This document shows positions 1-11,714 of a stretch of DNA of 64,000 nt, in pieces (positions within the stretch are counted from its first letter, which is position 1; every line of letters begins with the position of its first letter). A program made the position numbers and the translations under genes. Origin of the DNA: Balaenoptera acutorostrata (taxonomy: Eukaryota > Chordata > Mammalia > Artiodactyla > Balaenopteridae); assembly GCF_949987535.1 (NCBI RefSeq), contig NC_080081.1:38976428-39040427 (forward strand), given 5' to 3'. The notes below the pieces were generated by a model. That model ran no database searches. It saw only the letters and a list, made by a program, of their open reading frames with translations, and was not told where the DNA came from.

Positions 1-1240
1 GGCGTGACGTTGCACCAGCCTGAGGCGCGCAGTGCGTTCTCCCGGGGATGTTGTCCCCGGATCCCGGGACCCTGGCAGTGGCGGACTGCACAGGCTACCG
101 GGAGGGGCGGTGTGGAGAGTGACCTGTGCTCACACACAGGCTTTTTGGAGGCGGCAGCAGCAGCCCCAGCGTCTCACGCCTGTCTCTTGGGTCCGCGCTG
201 ATCCCCGCGGCTCGTGCCCTTCTCTGGAGTTCATTTAGGCGGTGCTCTGAATCCCCTCTCCTTGCGCGCAGTGAAACAGAGGCAAGAAAAAGTCTCTTGC
301 CTCTTCGGCAGCTGCAGACCTTTTCCCGGTCTCCCTCCCGGCTAGCTGTGGTGCGCCAACCCCTTCAGGCTGTGTTCACGCTGCCAGCCCCAGTCCTCTC
401 CCTGCGACCGGACTGAAGCCAAGCCTCAGCTCCCAGCCCCGCCCGCCCCGGCGGGTGAGCAGACAAGCCTCTCGGGCTGCTGAGTGCTGCTCAGCGCCGA
501 GCCTCTGTGCGGGAATCTCTCCATTTTTTCCTCTGCGTCCCTGTTGCTGTGGGGTCCGCGCTGATAGCTGCGGCTCGCGCCAGTCTCTGAAGTTCTTTTA
601 GGCGGCGCTCTGAATCCCCTCTCCTTGCGCACCAGGAAACACAGAGGGAAGAAAAAGTCTCTTGCCTCTTCGGCAGCTGCAGACTTTTTCCCCGGACTCC
701 CTCCCGGCTAGCTGTGGTGCACTAACCCCTTCAGGCTGTGTTCACGCCACCAACCCCAGTCCTCTCCCTGCGATCCGACCAAAGCCCGAGCCTCAGCTCC
801 CAGCCCCGCCCGCCCCGGCGGGGGAGCAGACAAGCCTCTCGGGCTGGTGAGTGCTGGTCGGTACCGCTCCTCCGTGCGGGAACCTCTCCGCTTTGCCCTC
901 CGCACCTCTGTGGCTGCGCTCTCCTCCGTGGCTCCAAAGCTTCCCCCCTCTGCCACCCGCAGTCTCTGTCTGCGAAGGGGCTTCCTAGTGCGTGGTAACC
1001 TTTCCTCCTTCACAGCTCCCTCCCACTGGTGCAGGTGCCTTCCCTATTCTTTTGTCTCTGTTATTTCTTTTCTCTTTTGCCCTACCCAAGTACGGGGGGA
1101 GTTTCTTGCCTTTTTGGAGGTCGGACGTTTTCTGCCAGGGTTCAGTGGGTGTTCTGTAGGAGCAGTTCCACGTGTAGATGTATTTCCACTGTATCTGTGG
1201 GAAGGAAGGTGATCTCCGCGTCTTACTCTTCCGCCATCTT
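1..1240 (-). mobile_element. LINE-1 5'UTR/promoter end, cut by window edge
   Basis: This is the 5' end of a young-looking L1 on the minus strand. It aligns by eye, reverse-complemented, with the first ~890 bases of the full-length L1 at 44850, from the 'caagatggcagaagag'-like start to the 'ggctggtgcaacgtcacgcc' stretch near 45720. Homology stops at 1240, where about 11 starting bases of the L1 give way to a run of T. The rest of the element (ORF1, ORF2, 3' end) would lie to the left of base 1 and is not visible. The sequence is G+C- and CpG-rich, unlike its surroundings, as expected for an L1 internal promoter. It differs from the 44.8-kb copy by an internal tandem duplication. Open frames in it are shadows, not genes. 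Confidence 0.9.
191..917 (-). repeat. Tandem duplication (~363-bp unit x2) in L1 5'UTR
   Basis: Unit 1 runs from about 191 to 553 and unit 2 from 554 to about 917. Both begin 'gtccgcgctgat' and share the 'gaatcccctctccttgcgc' and 'cttgcctcttcggcagctgc' blocks at an offset of 363-365 bases. The copies differ at many single positions, so the duplication is not an assembly stutter of identical sequence. The L1 at 44850 has only one such unit. Confidence 0.85.
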
Positions 1241-1857
1241 TTTTTTTTCCTTCCTGAACTGCACTTTAAATAGAAGGATTATCAACTTTTAGAAATTAAA
1301 AATATTATTGGAAATGAGCATATTTTTTTATTGAGAATAACAGTTGCAATAATCCGTTTTTTCTTTGTAGTTATTAGACTGATAGCCTGGGGACACCTGC
1401 TGTACACACACACAGACACAAACATACACACACACTCACACACTTATTCATTATAATTAACCCCTGTACTCTGAATAACCTAGAAAAGTGAGAAGGAATC
1501 TTACCTCTTCACTAGACAAAATTATAGAAACTTGAGTCATGCCAAGGATAAAACCAATACATAATATTCCATCAAGATAATGGATGGATTCTGCACCTAA
1601 AGAGTATTGATTTTATATCAGATTGATTAAGTCTTAGAACATATACCACTGGATTTTATATTTATCCATTTTCCACTTTATACATTAAAAATCAATGTCA
1701 CTTATAGCTTTAAACAAACAAAAATGTAGCTAAAATAATATACAATATACACTTAAGCAGCATGCTGATGACATAAAGTGAACAACTACTTGCCATTGTG
1801 ATAGGGTAGATTCAAGTTTTAAATTTATATCAGTCTGAGACAAATGACATAATTTTA
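1241..1857. other. Unassigned AT-rich DNA with a degenerate CA tract
   Basis: No gene is seen. A CA-rich imperfect microsatellite lies at about 1406-1443. The segment near 1475-1550 resembles 4385-4470 (see findings). Confidence 0.5.
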
Positions 1858-3478
1858 TCTTCTGGTTTTATTGAGATATAATTGACATACAGCACTGTAT
1901 AATTTTAAGGTGTACAGCATAATGCTTTGATTTATATACAAAATAAAATTATTACCACAATAAGTTTAGTAAACAGTCATCATCTCATATAGACACAAAA
2001 TTAAAGAAATAGAAAAAATATGTGATGAGAATTCTTAGGATTTACCCTAGTAACTACTTTCATAGATAATATAGAGCAGTGTTGGTTATATTCATCATGT
2101 TGTACATTACATTCCTAGTACTTATAACCGGACATTTGTACATTTTGGCTATCTTCATCCAATTCTCTCTCCTCTCACCCCCAATTTGTTAATGTGGTGT
2201 ATCACATTGACTGATTTGTGGATATTGAACCATATTTTCATCTTTGAATAAATCCCACTTGATCATGTTATATGATATCTTTAATGACTAGTTAAATTCA
2301 GTTTGCTTATATTTTGTTGATGATTTTTGCATCTTTGTTCATCAGTAACCCTGGCCTGTAATTTTCCTTTTTGTGTGGTATCTTTTCCTAGTTCTAGTAT
2401 GAGGGCCATGCTGACTGTGTAGAATGAGTTTGGAAGCATTCTTTACTCTGTAGTTATTTGGAACAGTCTGAGAAAGATAGGTGTTAACTCTTCTTTAAAT
2501 ATTTAGTAAAACTCACCTGTGAAGTCATCTGATTCTGGACTCTTGTTTCTTGTGAATTTGTTTTTATTACCGATTCAATTTTTTTGCTGGTAATTGGTAT
2601 GTTCATATTTTGTATTCTTCCTGACTCAGTCTGTAAGATTATATATTTCTAAGAATCTGTCCAATTCTTCTAGATTGTCCATTTTATTGGCATATAATTG
2701 TTTTAGGCAATCTCTTATTATCCTTTGTATTACTGTGGTGTCAACTGTAAATTTTTTTGTGTCTGATTTTATTTATTTGGAACCTCTCTCTGTCTCTTCT
2801 TTTTTTGATGCATATTACTAAAGGTTTGCCAATTTTGGTATCTCTTAAAAAAACAGCTCTTTGTTTCACTGATTTTTTAACTTATTTTTTGGTCTCTAAT
2901 TTATTTCTCTTGTGATGTTCATTATTTATTTTCTTCTACTAACATTGGGTTTTGTTTGCTCTTCTTTTTCTAGATCCTTTAGGTGTAAGGTTGGTTGTTT
3001 ATTTGAGATTTGTCTTATTTCCTCAGGTAGGCTTGTATTGCTATAAACTTCCCTCTTAGAACTGCTTTGCCTCCCTTCCATAGATTTTTGGGTTACTGTG
3101 TATTTGATTTTACGGTGTCCCATTTGTTTTTTAGTAGCATGTTGTTTAGCATCCATGTGTTTGTATGTTTTGCAATTATTTTCTTATATTTGATTTCCAG
3201 TCTCATACTGTTGTGGTTCAGAAAGATGCTTGATATATTTTCAGTATTATTAAATTTACCAAGACTTGTTTTGTGGCATAGCATATGATCTATCCTGGAG
3301 AATGTTCCATGTGCACTTGAAAAAGAATGTGTATTCTGCTGCTTTTGGTTGAAATGTTCTGTATATGTCTATTAAGTCCATCCTATCTAAAATGTTGTTT
3401 AAAGCCTGTGTTTCCTTACGGATTTTTCTTCTTGGTGATCTGTTCAGTGATGTAACTGGGGTATGTGATATCACTTTT
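1858..3478 (-). mobile_element. Old L1 fragments: 3'UTR piece plus ORF2 EN/RT piece
   Basis: 1858-2180 resembles an old L1M-type 3' end in antisense ('tgagatataattgacatac' followed by a 'gtgtacagcataatg' segment). From about 2183 to 3478 the minus strand encodes decayed ORF2. The endonuclease part is recognisable in stretches such as KETQALNNILDRMDLIDIYR and the SLGKF region. The early RT region is recognisable at DNA level near 2240-2420. Reading frames are broken by several stops and shifts. The two parts are either one L1 with its middle deleted or two adjacent fragments. Confidence 0.8.
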
Positions 3479-5585
3479 TATACATAATATAAATTATGGT
3501 TTAGAACTATTTATTTTCTACAGTTCTGATGCAAAAGTCCAGCATGTTTTAAGACACTTCTAGATGAATAGTAGCTAAAGCTTCAAGGTATCTTCATTTT
3601 CTTTTTGACTCTTTCCAATCTCCTTTGACATATAGCATAATATTTTATACAGAACAGGCATTCCATAATATTAGTGGTACTTAATTTAAGAGAAAAATTA
3701 CATTAGAAGATTTATAACAGATTTATATCACCCAGATAAAAAAACATAAGTGTCTGCTAATATTCAAGATAGGTAAACACTAGGATGCTAAATTTAATAA
3801 TGATGATATTAAAGTGTATGCAGAAAATGACTGAACATTGGGGAACTTGTGAAAACTATGTATTTTGAAAAATCATAGAAGGAAGTAGGAAACCTTAGAC
3901 TAGAAATATATTTTGTGGAAGGAGTGGTATACACATTCTAAAAAAAAAAATAGCTTGTCATATGGAAGGGAGATCAGATTTATTCTGTTTACTTTCAAAT
4001 GGCAAAATTAGGGCCATGTCTAATTTCTGACCATTAGAGTGACCCTAAACAGATTGTCTGCTCTTTATGGAGGAAGTGTCACATCAGTGAGAAAATTCAA
4101 AAGTAGACACAATTATTTTCTGTCATTGTGGAGAGGCTATTTTATTAGGTTGGAGACTGTGCTAGGTAACATGCAAAATTAATTTTCGTTTTATTATCTT
4201 ATAATTATATTATTCTAAATTGTTAAGTAATGGGAGTACTAAGACACTGAGAAGAGAGACTCTTGAAGTTGTTTTGATCTTAGCAACTTCTACAGTGTAT
4301 CATTTTTAATCTTGGTATTTTCACCTCTAACATAATTAACTCTGGTATTCTAATTCTACCACTTACCTTTTATTTCCTTTATGGCACTGAGGAGCCTAGA
4401 AAAGTGGGAAGGGATATCTTTACTCATGTTCTTGGGAAAAGATTATAGAAGTTTGAATCATGTCAGTGATATAATAAGAAACATTTTAGTAATAATATAT
4501 GTGTAGCACATTTAAAATTTTGAAATGCCTTCACTTTAAAAAAAAACATATATTACAGTGTTAATACTGTTTTGCAGAGTACTAACTTCACATATTAATT
4601 GTTCCTGGATTCATTTTTTACCTTTTTTTCTTTGCATAATGAATGATAATATATGCTCTCAGAGGGGCTGAAATCCTCCCACACTTTCTTTGATGAGAAT
4701 AGATGAGAAAAACTGCTAATTTGCTTTGAAGTTAATTTTGGTTTCACCCCTAGGTTCTAAAGCAAACTGCTAAGATATTTTGAAGATTTTCCAGGTTATG
4801 CTTTGAATATTTTACAAAGTAACAATTGAAAGTTCAAAATTAAAACATTTTAGGAAGGAAAAGATCAGCAGTTTGACTTCAGTAAAATTGCTTAGTATCA
4901 CAATCGGCTGTTTTAAAGATGTTTAATATAATTATTAATCTTTGCAAACAATAATGATTTCAAGATTATGTATCTTCTACTACAGAAAATACATTTATGT
5001 AGTAACTAAGTTCCTAGAATTGTTTATTTCTAGTATAGTAGTCATTTGTTATTTACTCAACTACTTTTTAGTGTCTGCTTTATCCTTGTAGTTGCTTTGG
5101 CATTGGGGGTAAAATTATGAAAAATATAGTTGGAATAATAGAGCATGAAAAGATCCAAATGCAAAAGAAAGCATAGAACTTTTATAAAAGCAGTTTGATT
5201 GGGACATGAAATATGGTTTGGAAGTAAGTGTTGGAAATGAGACTGGCGGGATAAGCAGGGTAAGATTATGAGAAATATAGCAGGCTATAGGTTTAGGTAT
5301 AAGAGAGTTTTAATCAGCAATGTAATATGATTTTCATGTTAGGAAGATCACTGTATAAAATAAATCAAAATTGGAAACTTGCATTGCTATGAAATAAAGA
5401 GTTTGATTATCTCAACTCTATGAAGGAGAAAGTATAGAGAGGTGAGGGAAAAATACATTGATGGGGAGGTGGTCAACACTGAAAGCAGAGAAAGATTAAG
5501 AGGCTAGAGTGGAAATAGCAGAGTAAAGATGATGCATCCTGGGTCAGGGAATTGAGAGAGGTAGTGGAGATAAGCAAATAATTTA
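3479..5585. other. Unassigned AT-rich DNA
   Basis: I see no gene, RNA or assignable repeat here. The segment near 4385-4470 is similar to 1475-1550. Confidence 0.4.
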
Positions 5586-5880
5586 GAACAGCACAATTCA
5601 ATAGAAGTATGTTGCAAAGTTTACATAATTTCACATTTTCTTGTGGCTACATTGGAGAAGGAAAAAGAAACAAGTAAAATTAATTTTAATAATAATAACA
5701 TATTTAATCTAAAATATAATCTTTTCACAAGTTATCAATATAAAACAATTCTCAAGAATATTTTACATATATTTTTGTTACTAAGTATTCAAAATACATC
5801 TCAATTCAGACACTAAATATTTATCAGAAATACTACATCAGTACATGGATTTCATAAAACTTATAGTTAAAAAACATATT
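5586..5880. mobile_element. hAT/Charlie-type non-autonomous DNA transposon remnant
   Basis: The stretch starts with an 'acagcacaattcaatagaa'-like end, then 'cttgtggctacatt' and 'gtaaaattaattttaataat', and continues to 'acatctcaattcagac'. These resemble the MER5-like hAT elements common in placental mammals, whose ends read like 'cagtgctgtccaatagaa'. The second terminus is unclear and no protein is encoded. Confidence 0.45.
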
Positions 5881-6040
5881 CACACATCCTAGCTCTTCAA
5901 AACATACTTAAAAGTTTCTAATAAATGAAATGAGTATCGTGATATTGTGATTTACACTAAGAAATATGTATTCAGTATTTGTCCCTGTTTCTGGTATAGA
6001 GATTGAATAATGCTTGACATTTCCTAACTGAAAATTAAAG

Positions 6041-6700
6041 CATAATAAAAGTGTCTCTTGTTATGTTAATGAGGTAAATTTTGGATCACAGCTAAAGTAG
6101 GTGGCTGGTATCCTGGAGAACCAACCATGTGATTAGATGTTTGGAACTTTCAGTCCCACCTCCCTGACCTCCATGGAGAGGAGAGGGGCTGTAGGCTGAA
6201 TTGAGAGTCAATGGCCTATGGTTTAATGAATCAGGCTTATGTAATGAAGCCTCCACAAAACCCCAAAATAATGGGGTTCTGAGAGCTTCAGTGTTGGTGA
6301 ACACATGGAGAGTCAGGAGAATAGCAGTCTCAGAGAGCATGGATGCTACACACCCCTTCCCCATACTGTGCTTTGTTCATACTGTGTTCTTTTCATCTGG
6401 CTGTAAATGAGTTATATCCTTTTATAATAAACTGGTAATCTAGTAAGTAAATGTTTTTTTCTGATCTCTGTGAGCTGTTCTAGCAAATTACTCAAATCCC
6501 AGGAGGAGGTCCGGGGAACCTTCATTCTATAGCTCATAGGTCAGAAGCACAAGTGACAATCTGGACTTGTTGCTGGTATCTGAAATGGGGTAGGGGAAGT
6601 TGAGGGGTGGTGAAGGTAAGTCTTGTATGAATGAACCCTTAACCTGTGGGATCTGATGTGGTCTCCAGATAGTGTCAGAATTGAGTTGAATTGTTGGACA
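6041..6700 (+). mobile_element. LTR-like element
   Basis: The segment resembles a mammalian retroviral LTR: 'tatggtttaatgaatcag', 'aatgaagcctccacaaaa', then AATAAA at 6427-6432 followed by 'ctggtaatctagtaagtaaa'. It ends in 'tgggatctgatgtggtctcc'. No internal retroviral genes adjoin it, so it would be a solo LTR. The exact family and edges are not set. Confidence 0.5.
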
Positions 6701-6704
6701 GAGT

Positions 6705-7120
6705 TAAAAAAACAAAATTCAACTGAGTAAATTTTAAAGATCTTATTGGTTTTATTCAATGATTCATGAATCAAGAAACATCAAATGTAGCAGATACAAA
6801 GGTACTCTGAGGAGCTGTACAAAGTGAAAGACTTTTATAAGCAGAAGGGAGTGGGAACAAGGGAGTATATGAAAAACAAGAAAGCAGGTTTGTTATTGCA
6901 AGGTTCTTTGCTTTAGGGGATAGGAGGGATCTATCAGTCAGGTTACTGAACTAGTGCTGATCAGGAAATTCCTGATTGACTGGTTTATGATTCTATTACT
7001 GGGAGAGCTGAAACTAAGTTGTTTTGGTTTGGTGATGTGGGGCTTAGCATAAGCAACTCCATTTTGGGTCTTTGTCTTGTTTTTAACAACACCTGATTGT
7101 TGTAGGGAAAATTGCTAGTG
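6705..7120 (-). mobile_element. LTR-like element, antisense
   Basis: On the minus strand there is a TATAAAAG-like box at about 6832-6840 and an AATAAA at 6751-6756 downstream of it, the usual order in an LTR. The right part contains 'gctgaaactaagttgttttg' and 'cagcataagcaactcc'-type sequence seen in ERV LTRs. No coding region is associated. The family is not assigned. Confidence 0.45.
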
Positions 7121-7542
7121 GTATGGGGAAAACCCCCCTGACACGTTGAAATTGAGTGACCAGAACTTTTAAGCATCCATTTAAACATTTAAATTTAAAT
7201 GAAGAAAAAATATAGAAAATTTAAAATTCAGTTCTTCAGTTTGCTTTGGCCTCATTTCAGGTGCCAATAGACACAAGCAACTATTGGCTCTCATATAGTA
7301 TATTGAAGATTTAGAAGATATATAGAAAGAAAAGCTGGGAACACTTGGTGTAGAATTGTATTTCATAGAAAGGGAAATAGAATGGGGAAGTGTGTTCTAG
7401 ATAGGGCACTTTAGGATGGTAGAATCTTTCATTAAAGTAGGGAATGCAGCAGGAGGAGCATTTGGGTGAGGTCAAGTGAGACCAGAATTCTAATAAATCA
7501 AATGCGGAACATCAATTGTGAACCAGGTTTTTCAGTATGCAA
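7121..7542. other. Unassigned DNA
   Basis: No gene or repeat that I can support. Confidence 0.4.
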
Positions 7543-7680
7543 ATTTAAAAAAAAATTATCAGTATAGTTGATTTACAATTTTGTGTTCGTTTCAGGTGTA
7601 CAGTAAAGTGATTCAGTTATACATATACATATATTCATTCTTTTTCATATTCTTTTCTCATATAGGTTATCATAGTAAAC
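7543..7680 (-). mobile_element. L1 3'-end fragment, antisense
   Basis: 'gtatagttgatttacaattt' followed by a 'gtgtacagtaaagtgattc' segment is the reverse complement of the cetartiodactyl L1 3'UTR tail. The same tail is seen in sense orientation near 16360-16410 and 62820-62880. It is heavily truncated. Confidence 0.75.
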
Positions 7681-8239
7681 ATTTTAATTTCATCTCAAAT
7701 TAATAGTAGAGTGCACCCAAATTTTCGAGCACATGTCTGAAAATTTGGAATCAATAAAATGTTGTTTAACAAATAAAATAATATAGTTGCCACTGCATTG
7801 CTCCATTCTAAGACTAACAACTTCCATGCAGTACTGTATTTAAAAATGTGAAATTGGTGATTTTTCCTTTTGTTGGCTTCCCAACTGCCCAATCATTCTT
7901 TCTACTCCTCATTCTAGAATATTTTCTTTCAGTTTTTTTCCATAGAGTTTTATTTCATTAGAATAAAATTTGTGATTCTAAATACTCAAGGGAATTTAGA
8001 AGATTAAAGCATAGTAGTGCTGTTATAGATATGTTGTATCTTTCACGAATAATTTATGGGAATCCACCTACTTTTAAGGATAGACTTAACAAAATAAACA
8101 TACTACCAAATCAGTCATCTTAATTTGTAGGAAGATAAAAGTATCTTAAGAAGTTCATGAATCAACTTTTATGAGGGCTTTAGATTTCATTAGTTGCAAT
8201 CACTTTTAATCAAGAAAATAAAAAAAAACAAAGGTAATT
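7681..8239. other. Unassigned AT-rich DNA
   Basis: No gene or assignable repeat seen. Confidence 0.4.
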
Positions 8240-8398
8240 AACGTTCATTGATCATTGTATATGCAGACACTTAAAAAGGTTATAATAGTAAATCCTTGCA
8301 ACAAATGTATATATTATGACTCCCATTTCCATCTGAAGAAAGTGAGGCTTAGCTTAAGAGATAGAACCCAGGTCTACATAACATCAAAGTTCGTTTAG
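8240..8398 (-). mobile_element. MIR SINE, antisense, decayed
   Basis: 'cccatttccatctgaagaaa' then 'gtgaggcttag' and 'gaacccaggtctac' match the antisense core of MIR, whose consensus in this orientation has 'cattttacagatgaggaaac'. Confidence 0.6.
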
Positions 8399-8399
8399 G

Positions 8400-8438
8400 G
8401 TTTTTTTGTTTGTTTGTTTGTTTGTTGTTTGTTTGGTT
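8400..8438. repeat. (TTTG)n simple repeat
   Basis: Six or more copies of a TTTG-like unit, with one shorter interruption. Confidence 0.9.
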
Positions 8439-8693
8439 GGGATTTCCCAATAAGCTTTTTATTTTAGTATAGTTTTAGATTTGAAGAAAATTTTCAAAGA
8501 TAACACATTTCCATACACATTAGTATGCATACTATTTTATATTAGTACAGTATATTTGTCACAATTAATGAACCACTATTGATACATTATTATTAACTAA
8601 AGTCCACAGTTTATTAAGATTTCCTTAGTTTTTACCTAATGTCCCTTTTCTGTTCCAGGATTCCATCCAGGTTATCATATTACATTTAATCAT

Positions 8694-9139
8694 TGTTAAA
8701 GAAAAACCAGAGCTGGGCAGCAGTTAAATGGAAAAACAGGTTTTATTCAGGAACTATTGCCATAGGAGAAAAGAGACCTCAGTATAGAATTAAACTGAGT
8801 TCTAAATGCAGCATGTCAAGTGGGCATTTATAGCCAAGGAGCTAGGTGGGAGTTAGTGGATGGAAGATTCCTAAGAGGAAACATCAAGGAGAAGAGGGAT
8901 TCTGGTTAAACAGACCTTACAAAATTTTTGCTAAGGGAAAGCCAGGGTGATCAGATATCACCTTGGCGGTTGGTAGAAGATGAGGAATTTGATCAGCTAT
9001 TGAAGGTGGGGATTCCTTCTAGCTGACTCAAGATTCTTTTTATAACTGAGAGATGGAGGCCCAACAAGGATGGACACCAAGGTTGAGGCTTACAGGGCTT
9101 AGAGAAACCTGACTAGAGTTAGATCAAGGATAGTGTCTT
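8694..9139 (-). mobile_element. Solo LTR with 5-bp target-site duplication
   Basis: ATCAT flanks the insert at 8689-8693 and 9140-9144, and the surrounding old L1 reads through when the insert is removed. On the minus strand a TATAAAAAG-like box lies near 9036-9045 and AATAAA at 8742-8747, about 300 bases downstream, as in an LTR. The plus-strand left edge begins TG; the right edge has lost a clean terminus. No internal retroviral sequence is present, so homologous LTR recombination is the likely origin. Confidence 0.6.
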
Positions 9140-10244
9140 ATCATGTTTCCTTAGCCTGCTCTTGGCTAAGACAGTTTCTCAGGCTTTCCTAGTTTTTGAT
9201 GACCTTGACAGTTTTGAGGAATACTGATCAGGATCTTTACAAAAGATCCCTAAATTTAGGTTTCTCTGATGTGTTCCTCATGATTAGACCAGGGTTATGT
9301 GTTTTTGTAAAATGCCATTTTCATCACAGCATATCAAGTGTGCACAACATCAACATGACATCACTATCAATGTTGACCATAATCACTTGGCTTAGGTAGT
9401 GTTGGTGAGGTTTCTCCACTGTAAAGTTGCTTTTCTTGTCCTTTCCATATTGTAATCTTTGAAAGGAAGTCACTATGCACAGGCCACAATTCAGTAGTTG
9501 GAGCTCTACCTCCTTAAGGTGGAGTAACTCCACAAATTATGTGACCTTCTTCTGCATGGGAGATTTCTCTATTTCCTTTATCTACTCAATCATTTAATTA
9601 TCATGAGTATAGTCTCATGGATGTTTATTTCATAGTTTGGCTTATAATCCATTACTACTTTAGTTTTTTGCTCAAATTCTTCCAGTTTTGGCCACTGGGA
9701 GATCTTTTAGTTGATTCCAGTGTTCCTTTGACAGACTCACATTATAGTGTGTTTGTGTGTGTGCGTGTGTGTTTTTTTAGGACTTCCTTACTTACTGGTG
9801 CAATAAGCCACTCCAAGTTCTTCTTGTATATTTCTTGCCCCAGACCTAGAATCACCCATTTTTCTGAGGAGCTCTTGCTCCTGTCATTTTTCTCTGAGGC
9901 GATCTGGCTCCTGTCATTCTCCTGTCATTGGAGAATGCTGTTTAAAAATACACATCTAGGTTCTAAGTGTGCTTGTTACTACCACTAGGCCCTCTAAGCT
10001 GACAGAGCAAGAGAATATATGTGTGTGTACTGACCAGTGTATATACACATATTTGTAAATATTTCTACATGGAATAAAAATTTGTAGGTATGTTAAGATA
10101 AACATGAGTTTATACTCATGCGTCCAACTCTATTCCAACTCATGGATCATTCTGGTCTGCTCTCTTTACTTATCTCCCACTCTTACAGTGATAAATCCAC
10201 TCCCACCATCTGCCATTCATTTACTTATTTTTTCAACTCCAGTG

Positions 10245-10447
10245 TAGTCGGCCCTTGAACAACATGGGCGGTGGGGGCACTCCCTCCATGCAGTTGAAAA
10301 TTTGAGTATAATTATGTAGTCGGCCCTCCTTATCCATGGTTCTTCATCCACAGATTGTGTAGTACTGTAGTATGTATTTATTTTTAAAATCTACATATAA
10401 GTGCACTTGCACAGTTCAAATCCCAATTTGTTCAGGAGTCAACTGTA
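10245..10447. mobile_element. MER2/Tigger-type non-autonomous DNA transposon
   Basis: The left end 'gtcggcccttgaacaac' and right end 'ttgttcaggagtcaactg' form imperfect terminal inverted repeats, and TA flanks each side as expected for pogo/Tigger insertion. A second 'gtcggccctccttatcc' block lies internally. It is too short to encode transposase. Confidence 0.75.
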
Positions 10448-11680
10448 CTTGTATAGTAGTTTCAGAACTGTTAACCTGTATCCCCACAGGACACAAGTTT
10501 ATCAATTTCCAAAATTACTTTGACCATTCTAACAGATGTGTAGTGGTATCTCACTGTTGTTTTAACTTGCATTTCCCTGTTGACATATGATGTGAAGCAT
10601 CTTTTCATATGTTTATTAGTCATCTATATATCTTCCTTGGTGAGGTTTCTGTTAATATCTCTGGCCGATTTTTTAATCCAATATTTTGTTTGCTTATTGT
10701 TGAATTGTAAGTGTTCTTGGCATATTTTGGATTACAGTCCTTTATCAAATATGTCTTCTGCAAATATTCTCTCCCAGCCTGTGCTCTGTGTTCTCTTTCT
10801 CTTCATATTGTCTTTTACAGAGCAGAAGTTTTTAATTTTAACAAAGTCCAGCTTATCCATCATTTCTTTCATAGACTGTGTCCTTGGTGTTTATCTAAAA
10901 AAATGATTGCAATACACAAGGTCATCTGGGTATTTCCCTGTGTTATCTTCTACAAGTTTTAAAATTTTGTACTTCACATTTAGGTCATGATCCATTTTGA
11001 GTTAGTTTTTATGAAGGGTATAAAGTTTGTGTTCAGATGCATTTTCTTGCATATAGATGTCCAGTTGTTCTACTTTACTTTTCTTGCATGCATGGTTTCT
11101 ATTAAATGTTCACTGTAATTCTTAACCTTTTTCCTTTATAGGTATTTTCACTTCTGGCTTTTTCAAGATTTCTTTGTGTATGTTTGCTTTTCTGCAGTTT
11201 TAATATAATATAGCTAGTTTTTTTTTTTTTTTTTCTTATTGCTGTTTTTTTCTGGGGTATTTTGTATAGTTATTTACCCTGCTTTATGTTTCCTGAGCTT
11301 CCAGTATCTGTGGTTCTTTGTCTGTTATTAATTTTGGAAAGTTCTCTGATATTGTTACTTAAATCATTTCTTCTGCTTTTTTTTTCTATTTCTTCTACTC
11401 TGGCATTCCAATTATTCAAGTTACACTTTTTGAATTTGTCTTATAGTTCTTGTATATTCTTTTCTTTTTTTCAGTTTTAAATAATTTTTTCTCTTTGCGT
11501 TTCAGGTTAGGAAGATTTCTCTTGGTCTATTTTTCAGCTCACTGAATTTTTCTTGGCTGTATTCTTTACAGCTGTTTCTCCAGTGATATATCTCCCACAC
11601 CCTGCCCTGAACTCCCACTTCTTTCCTTGTCTGTGACCTTCCCCATCTATTTCGTTAAAGCCATGTCCTCAGCTGAGTTT

Positions 11681-11682
<2 letters not shown>

Positions 11683-11712
<30 letters not shown>
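11683..11712. repeat. T30 homopolymer
   Basis: A pure run of about 30 T. It could be the poly(A) tail of a minus-strand retrocopy lying to its right, but no AATAAA is evident on the minus strand close to it. Confidence 0.85.

Positions 11713-11714
<2 letters not shown>

Larger units (their letters stand above)
8440..11600 (-). mobile_element. Ancient L1 (L1M-type), 3'UTR to ORF1, with nested insertions
   Basis: Read on the minus strand this is one old L1 in the expected order. A long 3'UTR covers about 8440-10490, including the 'gatgaccttgacagttttga' block and the 'ttataatccattactacttt' block. The ORF2 3' end covers about 10490-11090, where 'gatgtgtagtggtatctcac' and 'tttcatagactgtgtccttg' are antisense to the ORF2 C-terminal region. 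ORF1-like sequence covers about 11140-11600 ('tctactctggcattccaatt'). All frames are destroyed. It hosts the LTR at 8694-9139 and the MER2-like element at 10245-10447, so it predates both. Most of ORF2 is missing. Confidence 0.7.
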
